In this document: positions 1 through 6,279 of the stretch, piece by piece | Numbering within the stretch: position 1 is the first letter of the stretch | Layout of the letters: every line of letters starts with the position of its first letter | Assembly: GCA_937988795.1 (NCBI GenBank) | Contig: CALKHY010000196.1 | Span: forward strand, 1-7,320 | DNA length: 7,320 nt | Origin: an uncultured Candidatus Saccharibacteria bacterium | GTDB taxonomy: Bacteria > Patescibacteriota > Saccharimonadia > Saccharimonadales > UBA4665 | Direction: 5' to 3' | Made by a program: the position numbers and the translations under genes | Notes under the pieces: model-generated | What the model was told of the DNA's origin: nothing | Databases searched by the model: none | The model's input: only the letters and a program-made list of their open reading frames with translations

Positions 1-551
1 GAGTTGCTGCGCAGGCCATTCGACCACATGATACTATCGGACGTCACGCCAAATTTAGCAGCCACGCTGGCGACTGTATCGCCGGACTGGACAATGTACT
101 CCTTGATGTCGTTGCGGCTCTTAAATTTGGTAGGCACAAGCAGCGGCTTGGCAATAACGGCAGTGTCGGCCGGCGCAAACGCCATTTCGGCCTGAACCGA
201 GTCGGCCTGGTTGATAACACCTATCGTAACCTCCGGTGCCAGACCCGCGGCCAAGGCTACTTGCTTTGCAATGACGGCCGAAGAGACCTGGTCAAGCGGC
301 TCAAAGCCGGCACTAGTAGTCGGCGTAATGATGCCTTGGCGGCCAAGCGGCCTATTCTGGTACGACGGCCCAAGCGTAAACCACGCAATAGCAATCAGAA
401 GCAACACGTTAAAGCTTACCAGACCATACCGCACCAACCTGCGGTCAGCCAGGAACTGCCGGATGCGCTGTTGCAATCTGCGATTGATGGACGACCGGTG
501 AATTGCTCCCAGACGATCCACCGCACTTCGATTTAGATTATTCACACGCAT
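1..551 (-). CDS. Membrane-anchored LysM-domain protein (3' end cut by window edge), probable cell-wall hydrolase
   Basis: I translated this by hand from the reverse complement; 183 codons are visible and the gene continues past base 1. Residues 1-42 are strongly basic (many Arg) and presumably cytoplasmic. A hydrophobic span follows at about 43-60 (core VLLLIAIAWFTLG), then an extracytoplasmic linker. A clear LysM domain starts at about 151 (YIVQSGDTVASVAAKFGV, then SDSIMWSNGL). LysM binds the GlcNAc backbone of peptidoglycan. In Saccharibacteria this arrangement usually precedes an M23 metallopeptidase domain, which would lie outside the window, so the hydrolase role is inferred. The ATG at 549-551 was chosen because an extended -10 box and a palindrome lie just upstream. 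No good Shine-Dalgarno is visible. The frame stays open to another ATG at 645-647, 9 nt after the mltG stop. That would add 32 residues of unconvincing composition, but it cannot be excluded. Confidence 0.85.
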   Translation of the reverse strand, partial: MRVNNLNRSAVDRLGAIHRSSINRRLQQRIRQFLADRRLVRYGLVSFNVLLLIAIAWFTLGPSYQNRPLGRQGIITPTTSAGFEPLDQVSSAVIAKQVALAAGLAPEVTIGVINQADSVQAEMAFAPADTAVIAKPLLVPTKFKSRNDIKEYIVQSGDTVASVAAKFGVTSDSIMWSNGLRSN

Positions 552-557
552 AATCAA

Positions 558-573
558 AGTAGCAATTGCTACT
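558..573. promoter_or_regulatory. Perfect 16-bp palindrome just upstream of the LysM gene, candidate operator
   Basis: AGTAGCAATTGCTACT reads identically on both strands. It lies between the proposed -10 box (580-585) and the ATG (549-551), roughly at +1 to +16 of the predicted transcript, where a dimeric repressor could act. It has no loop, so a DNA-protein site is more likely than an RNA hairpin. Function is inferred only from symmetry and position. Confidence 0.4.
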
Positions 574-579
574 CGCTTA

Positions 580-588
580 AGTATATCA
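580..588 (-). promoter_or_regulatory. Extended -10 promoter for the LysM gene
   Basis: The minus strand reads TGATATACT, an extended -10 (TGN followed by TATACT, one mismatch to TATAAT). No convincing -35 hexamer is found 16-18 bp upstream, which is tolerable for an extended -10 promoter. Predicted transcription starts near 573, giving a leader of about 22 nt. The same TGN-TATAMT form precedes two other genes in this window. Confidence 0.45.
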
Positions 589-656
589 TTGTTGAGCGAT
601 AGGCGGTAGACGTTAGCGCATACGCCCTGTAGACATCTGTCGTCCATCGTCTAATT

Positions 657-1691
657 CTATGTACATTTGTCTTCGGGGCGGGCAACGCCGTGCTGCTGTA
701 TAAACGCCTCGTGTTCGGCAAGCGTCGCACTAAAACGCGTTACGCAATCGCGGCCGGTCACAAAATACAGGTAATCGGTACTGGCTGGACTGGCAACAGC
801 AGCAAGCATGCTCTGTGTAACATTGCTGAGCGGCTCCGGCGGCAGGCCGGTGATGGCATACGTATCAAAACTTGGCGGATAGTTGTTGGTGGCGTCGGAT
901 TGCAGCTTCATACCGATCTTCAGGCGCTTTAGAAATACTTGGGCAACCTTCGGCCGGTCGTCCGGGTTGTTGTCGCTCACTTCTTTACCAACGATCGAAG
1001 CCAAAATAATGCCTTCGTGCACGGTCAACCCTTGAGCCTTAATACCCTCCCGGATATCCGGCGTCAGCGCCTTGGCCATCTCATCCAGCGCCTGCTTGAC
1101 GATCTCTTGCGGAGTTGTGGCGCTCGTTTTATGGAATGACTCCGGATACAGGTAGCCTTCCAAGCTGGCGCCGAGCGGCTTGTCGGTGAGTGCCGGGTGG
1201 CCGGCATAGTTGGCAGGATTGAGCGCTGCATCCACGTCGCGCTCACTGAAGCCTTCGGTGATAAGCATCTCGCGTATCGAAGACAGGCGCTGACCGGGCA
1301 GGATGGTTATGGGGTTGGTTGTCACTTTGCCATGACTTAACAGCGCCACGATCTGCTCTAGGCTCTGACTGGGACTCAACTCGTACGTTCCCGCCTGCAG
1401 ACTGCCTTGCACGCCGCTTCTGTTCACATACCACCGAAATACCCAGGCGGAGCGGATCAGCCCGGCGTCCTTCAGCTGCTTGGCGATGTCTGCAGGCGTT
1501 GCGCCGCTTTCGATAGTAACCGTCCGGATCTCCTGACTGTTGCTATCCACCGGCTTAAGGCCGTTTACGTAGGCATTTCGCACCCACAGGCCACCGACGC
1601 CAGCCAAAACAATCAAAACTGCAAGGATGATGACAATCCACTTGAGCCACGGGCGCCTTGGTTTGACCTGCCGCCGGCCCATGACGTACAT
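657..1691 (-). CDS. mltG: Endolytic murein transglycosylase MltG (YceG family)
   Basis: MltG is a membrane-bound lytic transglycosylase that cuts nascent glycan strands and so sets their length. The protein has 344 residues, close to E. coli MltG. A short basic N-terminus is followed by a membrane span at about 17-38, then a LysM-like subdomain at about 57-120 (ending near QAGTYELSPSQSLEQIVALL), then the YceG catalytic domain. The catalytic signature ASIVGKE lies at 231-237, followed by DRPKVAQVFLKRLKIGMKLQ, and TYAITGLPPEPLSN at about 277-290. Glu237 matches the catalytic Glu218 of E. coli MltG as I recall that sequence. The Glu two residues earlier in the usual EKET motif is Gly235 here. 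The loop between the DAT motif and TYAITGLPP is much shorter than in E. coli. The start is supported by a strong Shine-Dalgarno, and its ATG overlaps the ruvX stop as TAATG. A second in-frame ATG at 1680-1682 is less likely. Confidence 0.95.
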   Translation of the reverse strand: MYVMGRRQVKPRRPWLKWIVIILAVLIVLAGVGGLWVRNAYVNGLKPVDSNSQEIRTVTIESGATPADIAKQLKDAGLIRSAWVFRWYVNRSGVQGSLQAGTYELSPSQSLEQIVALLSHGKVTTNPITILPGQRLSSIREMLITEGFSERDVDAALNPANYAGHPALTDKPLGASLEGYLYPESFHKTSATTPQEIVKQALDEMAKALTPDIREGIKAQGLTVHEGIILASIVGKEVSDNNPDDRPKVAQVFLKRLKIGMKLQSDATNNYPPSFDTYAITGLPPEPLSNVTQSMLAAVASPASTDYLYFVTGRDCVTRFSATLAEHEAFIQQHGVARPEDKCT

Positions 1692-2116
1692 TACAGCACC
1701 ACCTCCGGATGGTCGCGCAAGAAATCCTCCAAGATGTACGCCGCACTCAGCGCATCAATGTCTTCTTTTTTGTACGGGCGGCCGCGCGCCTTCAGCTCAT
1801 CCTCGGCGAGCTGTGATGTCAGCGCCTCGTCCTGCCAATACACCGGAATTGAAAGTGTTCGCTCCAGATCGGACTTAAACTCTTCTACCGCGACAGTTTG
1901 CCGCGTATGCTGTCCGTCCAGCCCGCGAGGGAGGCCGACGACCAGCACCGTCACGCCATATTCGTCTATTAGCCGATGAATGTCGTGGAATATAGAGTCG
2001 CTGCGCTCCAAGGTCGTCAGCGGCGACGGCAGACGCGTCTGCAGGTCCGCCAGCGCGACGCCAATGCGCCGCTCGCCTACGTCAAGTGCCAAAACAGCAT
2101 TATGGTGATTGTTCAT
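1691..2116 (-). CDS. ruvX: Holliday junction resolvase-like RuvX/YqgF nuclease
   Basis: This is a 141-residue RNase H-fold protein of the YqgF/RuvX family, of normal family length (about 135-150). YqgF proteins have been linked to Holliday junction resolution and to 16S rRNA 5'-end maturation; which applies here cannot be told from sequence. Three acidic motifs expected of the active site are present: LALDVGERRIGVALAD with Asp12, YWQDEALTS with Asp96/Glu97, and EDIDALSAAYILEDFL with Asp121. The conserved VVGLPRGLDGQHT loop is at about 59-71. The start overlaps the 3' end of the preceding gene by 17 nt, and the stop shares one base with the mltG start, so cotranscription is very likely. Its Shine-Dalgarno is weak (GAAG), which suits translational coupling. 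RuvX between alaS and mltG matches the order known in Firmicutes. Confidence 0.95.
   Translation of the reverse strand: MNNHHNAVLALDVGERRIGVALADLQTRLPSPLTTLERSDSIFHDIHRLIDEYGVTVLVVGLPRGLDGQHTRQTVAVEEFKSDLERTLSIPVYWQDEALTSQLAEDELKARGRPYKKEDIDALSAAYILEDFLRDHPEVVL
1699..1706 (-). promoter_or_regulatory. Strong Shine-Dalgarno for mltG, inside ruvX
   Basis: GGAGGTGG on the minus strand ends 7 nt before the ATG at 1691. It is the best ribosome-binding site seen in the window. It fixes the mltG start at 1691 and shows that mltG can load its own ribosomes despite the TAATG overlap with ruvX. Confidence 0.75.
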
Positions 2117-3803
2117 TATCTTCGGTAACTCTCGGCTCCTGAATTACAACTGTTATTTTATCTATCTTCTTTGGGATGGAACTTACCCAGAACGGACTAT
2201 ATTCGACCGTGACGTTAGTTACGCCCGGGTTGGCCAGGATGATTTCTTTGGCGTCGCCGGCTTTCTTGCCTGCCACCTGTTTCTTAATGGCGTCAACGTT
2301 CAGCGAAGCGCCTGCCACCACGGTCGCTTGCATGGATACTGTCGTTTCCTCTGGTGTGATGTTTTGCAGCGCAAAGAACGCGTCTTCCAAGCCGTAACTC
2401 AGGATGCTTTGCTTTGAGCTGTCGATCCTGTTCTTCACGTTCTCGGCAATCACCTTCTCCAGGTCTTCCTGCTTGGCGCCGACCATGGTATAGGTGATGG
2501 TTTGCGTGACGGTGACGGTTTCGGCCTCGGTGTTGACCTCGGCGCTGACGCTGGTCTCGGGCTCGCCGGTTGTGAACGTCATTTCTATTGGGAAGAGATT
2601 GCGGCCGGCCAACGCGCTCTTCAGCTCCTGCCGGACCGATGCCGTATCCTGCTGGGTAATTTTCTCTTTTGCACTGTCGATGTCAGCTTGTGACACGACT
2701 TTTACGATATTGTCGGTGCCGCCGCTGGCCGACCCGGTGGCTGTGACATCACTGCGTCCAGGTATGGTAAAGGTTGCCGAAGTCACATTAAACGACGAAC
2801 CGCCAGTCTGGGCAACAATAGCAGTGGCGTCAGTCTTGAATACGATACAGTAACCTTCCGGAGCACTCAGACTGAAGACGGCTTTCTTCTGCGTAATATA
2901 AGTTTTACCGCTACTGCTAATGCCCGATCCTGCTGGCACATCACTCGGCGGGTTTGGATTATATGGCGGGCAATCTTTGACGGTCATCACTACAGTTCCG
3001 GTGGCCTTCTCGCCCTTGTTGAGTTCGCCGGTGGCGGGGGCTTCCTGGGTGAGCGTTTTTGTGACTTCCTGGATTTGCGCGGGCACTACGGCTTTTTCGG
3101 CGTCGAGTTCTGCACCTTCGGTGGTTTTAAGCGCGAGCACGGTGCTGCTGGTGACCGCCTGGCTGTCGGTCTGGATGGTAATCTTGGCTGTTGGCCACAC
3201 GGCAACTGCCGCGTACCCCACAACACTGAGCACGATCACGCCGACAGCAGAAAAGATGAGGACTAGACGGAACTTGTTAAAGTCAGGAATCTTAAATTTC
3301 TTGCCCTTCGCGGCTTTGGCAACAGATTTGTCCGCCTGCCTATCTGCATTGTCCAACTCGATCGGCCCGGTATCATCGTCTTTTTGAGGATCAGTCTGCG
3401 CGGCAAGCTCTCCGACCGGCTTGGTGGGGTCGATGACGATATCTTCCGGCTCGTCGTCTTCCGGTTCGGTGCCGTCATGCACTTTCAGCGGCGGGTCGGG
3501 AATCTCTGGTTTGGAATTCAGGCTCTTGGCTACGTGGATTCCTACGCTGCCGGCCAGCGGCATCAGGCCATGTTCGGAGGTGATGAGCACCAGGTGCTTC
3601 TTAGCATCAACCGCCGCCCGCTTGAGCAGTTTCATGTTGACGATGCTCTGCAGCACCACGGCGCGCTTGGGCAACACCAGCGCCACAATCTTTTTGTCGC
3701 TGGCATGGACTTTATCGATAATTGCCGTAATTTCGTCATCAACATCGATATAGATGACGTCTTTGGTGATGTTCGTACCGCCCTTAGAATGCTTCTGTGT
3801 CAT
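2100..3803 (-). CDS. Single-span envelope protein resembling the CPR 'baseplate J/gp47-like' family
   Basis: The protein has 567 residues. Residues about 12-95 look like a compact alpha/beta cytoplasmic domain (DVIYIDVDDEITAIIDKV, IVALVLPKRAVVLQSIVNMK, HLVLITSEHGL), like a Rossmann or receiver-type fold. An acidic, Pro-rich linker follows at about 100-160 and a Lys-rich stretch at 165-178. One membrane span lies at about 179-203 and a large extracytoplasmic part at 204-567. The outer part has a KATGTVVMTV segment with Cys278 and Cys319 (possible disulfide), a SGGTDNIVKVVSQADIDSAKE segment at about 360-380, and a C-terminal GVTNVTVEYSPFWVSSIPKKIDKI motif at 527-550. I recall these as typical of Patescibacteria proteins annotated baseplate J/gp47-like; this is resemblance, not a search. 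The ATG overlaps the upstream ATPase stop as ATGA, with AGGA 10 nt before it. Translational coupling suggests the two proteins work together, perhaps as an inner-membrane assembly platform. The function is unknown. Confidence 0.8.
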   Translation of the reverse strand: MTQKHSKGGTNITKDVIYIDVDDEITAIIDKVHASDKKIVALVLPKRAVVLQSIVNMKLLKRAAVDAKKHLVLITSEHGLMPLAGSVGIHVAKSLNSKPEIPDPPLKVHDGTEPEDDEPEDIVIDPTKPVGELAAQTDPQKDDDTGPIELDNADRQADKSVAKAAKGKKFKIPDFNKFRLVLIFSAVGVIVLSVVGYAAVAVWPTAKITIQTDSQAVTSSTVLALKTTEGAELDAEKAVVPAQIQEVTKTLTQEAPATGELNKGEKATGTVVMTVKDCPPYNPNPPSDVPAGSGISSSGKTYITQKKAVFSLSAPEGYCIVFKTDATAIVAQTGGSSFNVTSATFTIPGRSDVTATGSASGGTDNIVKVVSQADIDSAKEKITQQDTASVRQELKSALAGRNLFPIEMTFTTGEPETSVSAEVNTEAETVTVTQTITYTMVGAKQEDLEKVIAENVKNRIDSSKQSILSYGLEDAFFALQNITPEETTVSMQATVVAGASLNVDAIKKQVAGKKAGDAKEIILANPGVTNVTVEYSPFWVSSIPKKIDKITVVIQEPRVTEDNEQSP

Positions 3804-5149
3804 GTGCGAAGTATCCTGTCGATTTTTTCGCGAATGGAACTGCGCGCTGCGCTAACTTCACTCGTGTATTGGAGTGTGTCTAGTCCCACGCGCAAAAGCC
3901 CCATTGCGGTTATGAATGTATGGTCGGCCACATGGCCGGTTTTGTCAACAATGCCCACGACCTCATCTGGTTGAATGTGCTGCACGACTGGCCGGCGGGT
4001 GAACGGCAGGTTGGTGTACCAGTCGCTCTCGGCGAGTTCGCGCACCAGCGAATCCAAGCTGGAACCGCCACCGCAAAGCAGTATTTTGTGCGGCAGGTTG
4101 TCGAGTTTGTCAAATTCGGCCAGCGCAAGCTCAACGCCGCCAATCCACACACTCAGTGTCTTGTCGATAGCGCGCTCGACGGCCGCCTGCTTGTTCTGCG
4201 GCACTTTGCCGCTGCCACCCAGACCGATTTTTAGTTGCTCAGCCGTCGAAAATTCGACGTTCAGATCGCGCTCGATGGCACGGGTGTACGCCCGGCCGCC
4301 GATACCGAACATCTTGGTTCCCTGCACGCCGCCGTCGGTAATAACGGCAATGTCGGTGGTGCCGCCACCCACGTCCATCAAAATAGCGTTCATGCTGGCG
4401 CTCTGGTCGTCGCCAATGACTGAGCGTGCCACTGCGAACGGCTCGGCCGCCACAGCCAGCAGGTCAAGGTCGAGCGCCTGAGCCGTGCGCTCCAGCGCCC
4501 CGATGTGTACGAGCGGGGCAAAAGCGGTGTATAGTTGCACCACCACATCTTTGCCCTGGAAGCCGATCGGACTGGTAACCTTGTAGCCGTCAATCTCAAT
4601 ACCAACCAGCGCGCTGTTCACCAGCCGCACCTCAACCTCTTTACCGCCAAGCTCCCAAGCCAGCTGCTTCTTAGCCTTGGCTTCAGCCCGCTCTTGGACG
4701 AGCTTGATAATGCGCTCAACTTCGTCCAAATCCAGCGGCTTGTCGGCCTGCTTGCGCGTAACACGGACGGTGATGGTCGTACCCTTGACCAGTTCGCCGG
4801 CAATACCTATCACTGCCGTACGCACGCTTACGCCAGCCTGCTGCTCGGCGATCGTCAGTGCTTTATCGCAATTCTCTACCACGCTTGCAATGTCAGCGAT
4901 TGCGCCGGCCTGCATGTCGCCCAACCCCTGGTGTGAGCGGCCGACGCCGACAATCTCGATCTGGTCGCCCTCAACCTTGCCGATCAGCGCCTTTATAAAC
5001 TCAGTGCCGATGTCGAGGCCTACGATGTACTGCGCCTCATCTTGTTTCCCGGCACCTTTGCCAACCCGCTGATTGACCTCAGACGCCTTGGCGGCAACTT
5101 TACTGGCCAGATTGGCCACGGAGTTTTTGACCCTATCTAACATAGTCAT
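3800..5149 (-). CDS. FtsA/PilM-family actin-like ATPase
   Basis: The protein has 449 residues from the first ATG, or 447 from the ATG at 5143, which I think more likely given the promoter position. The actin-fold motifs are complete: phosphate-1 loop VGLDIGTEFIKALIG (43-57), phosphate-2 loop AILMDVGGGTTDIAVI (255-270) and adenosine motif KILLCGGGSSLDSL (355-368). Between them, about 110-215, is an FtsA/PilM-type inserted subdomain ending in VNSALVGIEIDGYKVTSPIG and QLYTAFAPL. The N-terminus has about 40 extra residues with an amphipathic, Ala/Lys-rich look, and the last dozen residues (SSIREKIDRILRT) could form a short amphipathic helix like the FtsA membrane anchor. FtsA ties FtsZ to the membrane in division; PilM is the cytoplasmic actin-like part of the type IV pilus platform. 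Coupling by ATGA to a large membrane protein and a pilin-like gene upstream favour a PilM-like role. The FtsA-like subdomain leaves a division role open, so no symbol is assigned. Confidence 0.88.
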   Translation of the reverse strand: MTMLDRVKNSVANLASKVAAKASEVNQRVGKGAGKQDEAQYIVGLDIGTEFIKALIGKVEGDQIEIVGVGRSHQGLGDMQAGAIADIASVVENCDKALTIAEQQAGVSVRTAVIGIAGELVKGTTITVRVTRKQADKPLDLDEVERIIKLVQERAEAKAKKQLAWELGGKEVEVRLVNSALVGIEIDGYKVTSPIGFQGKDVVVQLYTAFAPLVHIGALERTAQALDLDLLAVAAEPFAVARSVIGDDQSASMNAILMDVGGGTTDIAVITDGGVQGTKMFGIGGRAYTRAIERDLNVEFSTAEQLKIGLGGSGKVPQNKQAAVERAIDKTLSVWIGGVELALAEFDKLDNLPHKILLCGGGSSLDSLVRELAESDWYTNLPFTRRPVVQHIQPDEVVGIVDKTGHVADHTFITAMGLLRVGLDTLQYTSEVSAARSSIREKIDRILRT

Positions 5150-5153
5150 TTCC

Positions 5154-5162
5154 AGTATAGCA
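5154..5162 (-). promoter_or_regulatory. Extended -10 promoter for the FtsA/PilM-like gene
   Basis: The minus strand reads TGCTATACT. The hexamer ends only 4 nt before the first ATG (5149) and 10 nt before the second (5143). A normal start point would fall at about 5147, giving either no leader or a leader of about 4 nt for the second ATG. No good -35 is seen. The upstream 50 bp are very AT-rich and could act as an UP element. It would let the ATPase-567 aa-ruvX-mltG group be transcribed separately from alaS. Confidence 0.45.
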
Positions 5163-5216
5163 CAGCCAGATCATTAAACTTGAATAATTATTCATATCAT
5201 GTTATAATTAATATAA
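5163..5216. promoter_or_regulatory. AT-rich spacer with a 14-bp palindrome
   Basis: This short gap between the pilin-like gene and the ATPase gene is much richer in A and T than the rest of the window. It contains the perfect palindrome TGAATAATTATTCA at 5181-5194. That site lies about 35-47 bp upstream of the predicted start point, where the -35 region would be, so a regulator bound there could switch the promoter. No GC-rich terminator stem follows the pilin-like gene, so read-through from upstream is also possible. Confidence 0.4.
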
Positions 5217-6122
5217 TCAATTGCTTTCACAGGCGCTTTCAAAGCCGCCCGTATCATTTTCGCGGCCATACATGACCGCTATCGACCTCGATGACTCACC
5301 GACAACGGCGCTGCCAGTGCCGGCCGGATCGCATTGCACCCCTGTCACTAGCCACAGTTCATCGGCTTCCAGCGGGGCCTGCTCACCCGACCTAACCTGC
5401 ACGGTTTGATAATGCTCAAGCGATAATACTGACGGCGTATCACCTTCACTGCCGACAAGACTGCCTTCTGAATAGCCGGTCGGCAACTTGCCGTTATTGT
5501 TAGTCATAAAGACTGCTGCACCTGTCAGTACCCTGTTAGCATCCAGGAGGCGTTTATTATTGCGGGAAGTCACCTGCGCTGATGCGGAATTGTTTGTCGT
5601 GTCGGCCGATTGTTGTTGCGTGGTGCGGTTTGCACCGCCGCCCTGGTTAGCAAGAACGAGATACAGGACTGTTCCTGTGCCAGCCAGCAGAACAAACGCA
5701 GCCAGGGCAATGAGCAATTTCTTGCCCGTCGACATGCTGCCAGTACCGACGACAGGCGCAGTTGCAGGAACGTCCTGAGCGAACGCGCCGGACACTATCG
5801 GCTGGGCAGCCTGCTGGCCTGGCATGCCCTGAAACTGGGATTGCTGCATTGACTGTGGCGTCAGTTGCTGCTGTGGCATTTGCGGCTGTTGCACGGCCGG
5901 TTGCTGACGCTCAGGCACAGGGTCGACGGCCGCCAGCATGTCGGGCACATCCTGGGCAGCAGCCCGCTCTTGGGCAGCCTGCATGCCTGGCGCAAGTACA
6001 TTTTGCCTCTGTGCTGATGCAGCGGCGCGCGCGGCAAGCACTGCCTGGCGCTGCCAGTCACTGCCGGTCAATTGTGTTGGCTGCGGCGTCGGTTGCCCGC
6101 CTTGTAGCTGCTCAGGTCCCAT
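5217..6122 (-). CDS. Q/P-rich single-span protein with pilin-like extracytoplasmic domain
   Basis: The protein has 301 residues and I do not recognise it by name. Residues 1-130 are predicted cytoplasmic and of low complexity, rich in Gln, Pro and Ala (QPQMPQQQLTPQSMQQSQFQ at about 78-97). One hydrophobic span lies at about 136-158 (LLIALAAFVLLAGTGTVLYLVLA), then a polar Thr/Gln/Asn linker and an outer domain at about 185-301. That domain contains RNNKRLLDANRVLTGAAVFMTNNNGKLPTGY, like the start of a pseudopilin globular domain (repressed-length helix, then NNGK-P). It ends with ELWLVTGVQCDP, SSRSIAVMYG and a final Cys. Cys264 and Cys298 could form a C-terminal disulfide, as in many pilins. 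A class III or type IV prepilin leader before the hydrophobic segment is not evident, so it is probably not processed as a pilin. Its place before the PilM-like gene suggests a pilus or envelope-machine subunit. The start at 6122 has no Shine-Dalgarno. Confidence 0.75.
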   Translation of the reverse strand: MGPEQLQGGQPTPQPTQLTGSDWQRQAVLAARAAASAQRQNVLAPGMQAAQERAAAQDVPDMLAAVDPVPERQQPAVQQPQMPQQQLTPQSMQQSQFQGMPGQQAAQPIVSGAFAQDVPATAPVVGTGSMSTGKKLLIALAAFVLLAGTGTVLYLVLANQGGGANRTTQQQSADTTNNSASAQVTSRNNKRLLDANRVLTGAAVFMTNNNGKLPTGYSEGSLVGSEGDTPSVLSLEHYQTVQVRSGEQAPLEADELWLVTGVQCDPAGTGSAVVGESSRSIAVMYGRENDTGGFESACESN

Positions 6123-6129
6123 CTACCCG

Positions 6130-6138
6130 ATTATAGCA
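6130..6138 (-). promoter_or_regulatory. Extended -10 promoter for the pilin-like gene, probably leaderless
   Basis: The minus strand reads TGCTATAAT: a perfect -10 hexamer with the TGN extension. It ends 7 nt before the ATG at 6122, so the expected start point is at or within 1-2 nt of the start codon. The intervening CGGGTAG is not a usable Shine-Dalgarno. No matching -35 is seen at 16-18 bp; that region is already the last codons of the detached alaS tail (6150-6203). Confidence 0.55.
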
Positions 6139-6149
6139 TTAGCGTTTTG

Positions 6150-6203
6150 CTACTGCAGTACGGCTTTGATGCGGCGGACGCCGGCCGAAGAGGCTTCTTC
6201 TTT
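6150..6203 (-). pseudogene. Detached second copy of the alaS 3' end (17 codons plus stop)
   Basis: Read on the minus strand, this encodes KEEASSAGVRRIKAVLQ followed by TAG, exactly the last 17 residues of the intact alaS beside it (whose stop is TAA). There are nine base differences across 54 nt and every one is synonymous, including the stop. The first 17 bp (6187-6203) match perfectly. Upstream of 6203 similarity to alaS ends abruptly, so this is a gene tail without a gene. Its codons (TCG, GTC, CGC, ATC, CTG) match the style of the alaS body. Its stop is 27 bp before the pilin-like ATG, so it was probably the original 3' end of alaS in this locus. Confidence 0.85.
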
Positions 6204-6216
6204 GCGGCTTCGCCTT

Positions 6217-6246
6217 ATGAGACACCCCCTAAAGGGGGTTTCTCAT
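6217..6246. repeat. Hairpin 1 between the alaS tails
   Basis: This is an inverted repeat with 13-position arms, one mismatch and a 4-nt loop (TAAA on the plus strand, TTTA on the minus). It includes a run of five C opposite five G. On the plus strand the stem is followed by mixed sequence after GGGGGTTTCTC; on the minus strand there is no T-tract. It is a strong RNA or cruciform structure and a poor match to an intrinsic terminator. Confidence 0.8.
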
Positions 6247-6250
6247 CGCG

Positions 6251-6279
6251 CGGAGTGCTGGAATAAATCCAGCACTCCG
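6251..6279. repeat. Hairpin 2 between the alaS tails, possible alaS 3'-end stem
   Basis: The 12-bp arms are perfect (CGGAGTGCTGGA and its complement) around the 5-nt loop ATAAA. It begins 18 nt after the alaS stop in the direction of alaS transcription and lies 4 bp from hairpin 1. Neither strand has a T-tract after the stem, so it may protect or process the alaS mRNA 3' end rather than terminate in the classic way. Confidence 0.8.

Noticed and set aside
645..647. Upstream ATG as start of the LysM protein
   Set aside because: It is in frame and close to the mltG stop, but has no Shine-Dalgarno, adds residues of unconvincing composition and would run through the promoter and palindrome. Kept as an alternative only.
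600..660. tRNA-like wording (CATCGTCTAATTC) downstream of mltG
   Set aside because: No cloverleaf can be formed: there is no acceptor stem or T-loop in the available 105 bp.
1407..1979. Plus-strand open frame of 190 codons
   Set aside because: It lies antisense across mltG and ruvX, both of which have clear family motifs. Its translation is Arg/Ser/Pro-rich with no recognisable domain.
3384..3974. Plus-strand open frame of 196 codons
   Set aside because: It is the complementary-strand shadow of the 567-aa protein and the ATPase 3' end. It has no domain or ribosome-binding site.
5180..5217. Plus-strand promoter TTGAAT-N17-TATAAT (and a second TATAAT at 5212-5217) as a true gene promoter
   Set aside because: No credible plus-strand gene follows. 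AT-rich spacers often yield such boxes by chance, so it is kept only as a low-interest observation.
6217..6279. The two hairpins as ordinary rho-independent terminators
   Set aside because: Neither stem is followed by a T-tract on either strand. Termination is possible but not supported by the usual signature.
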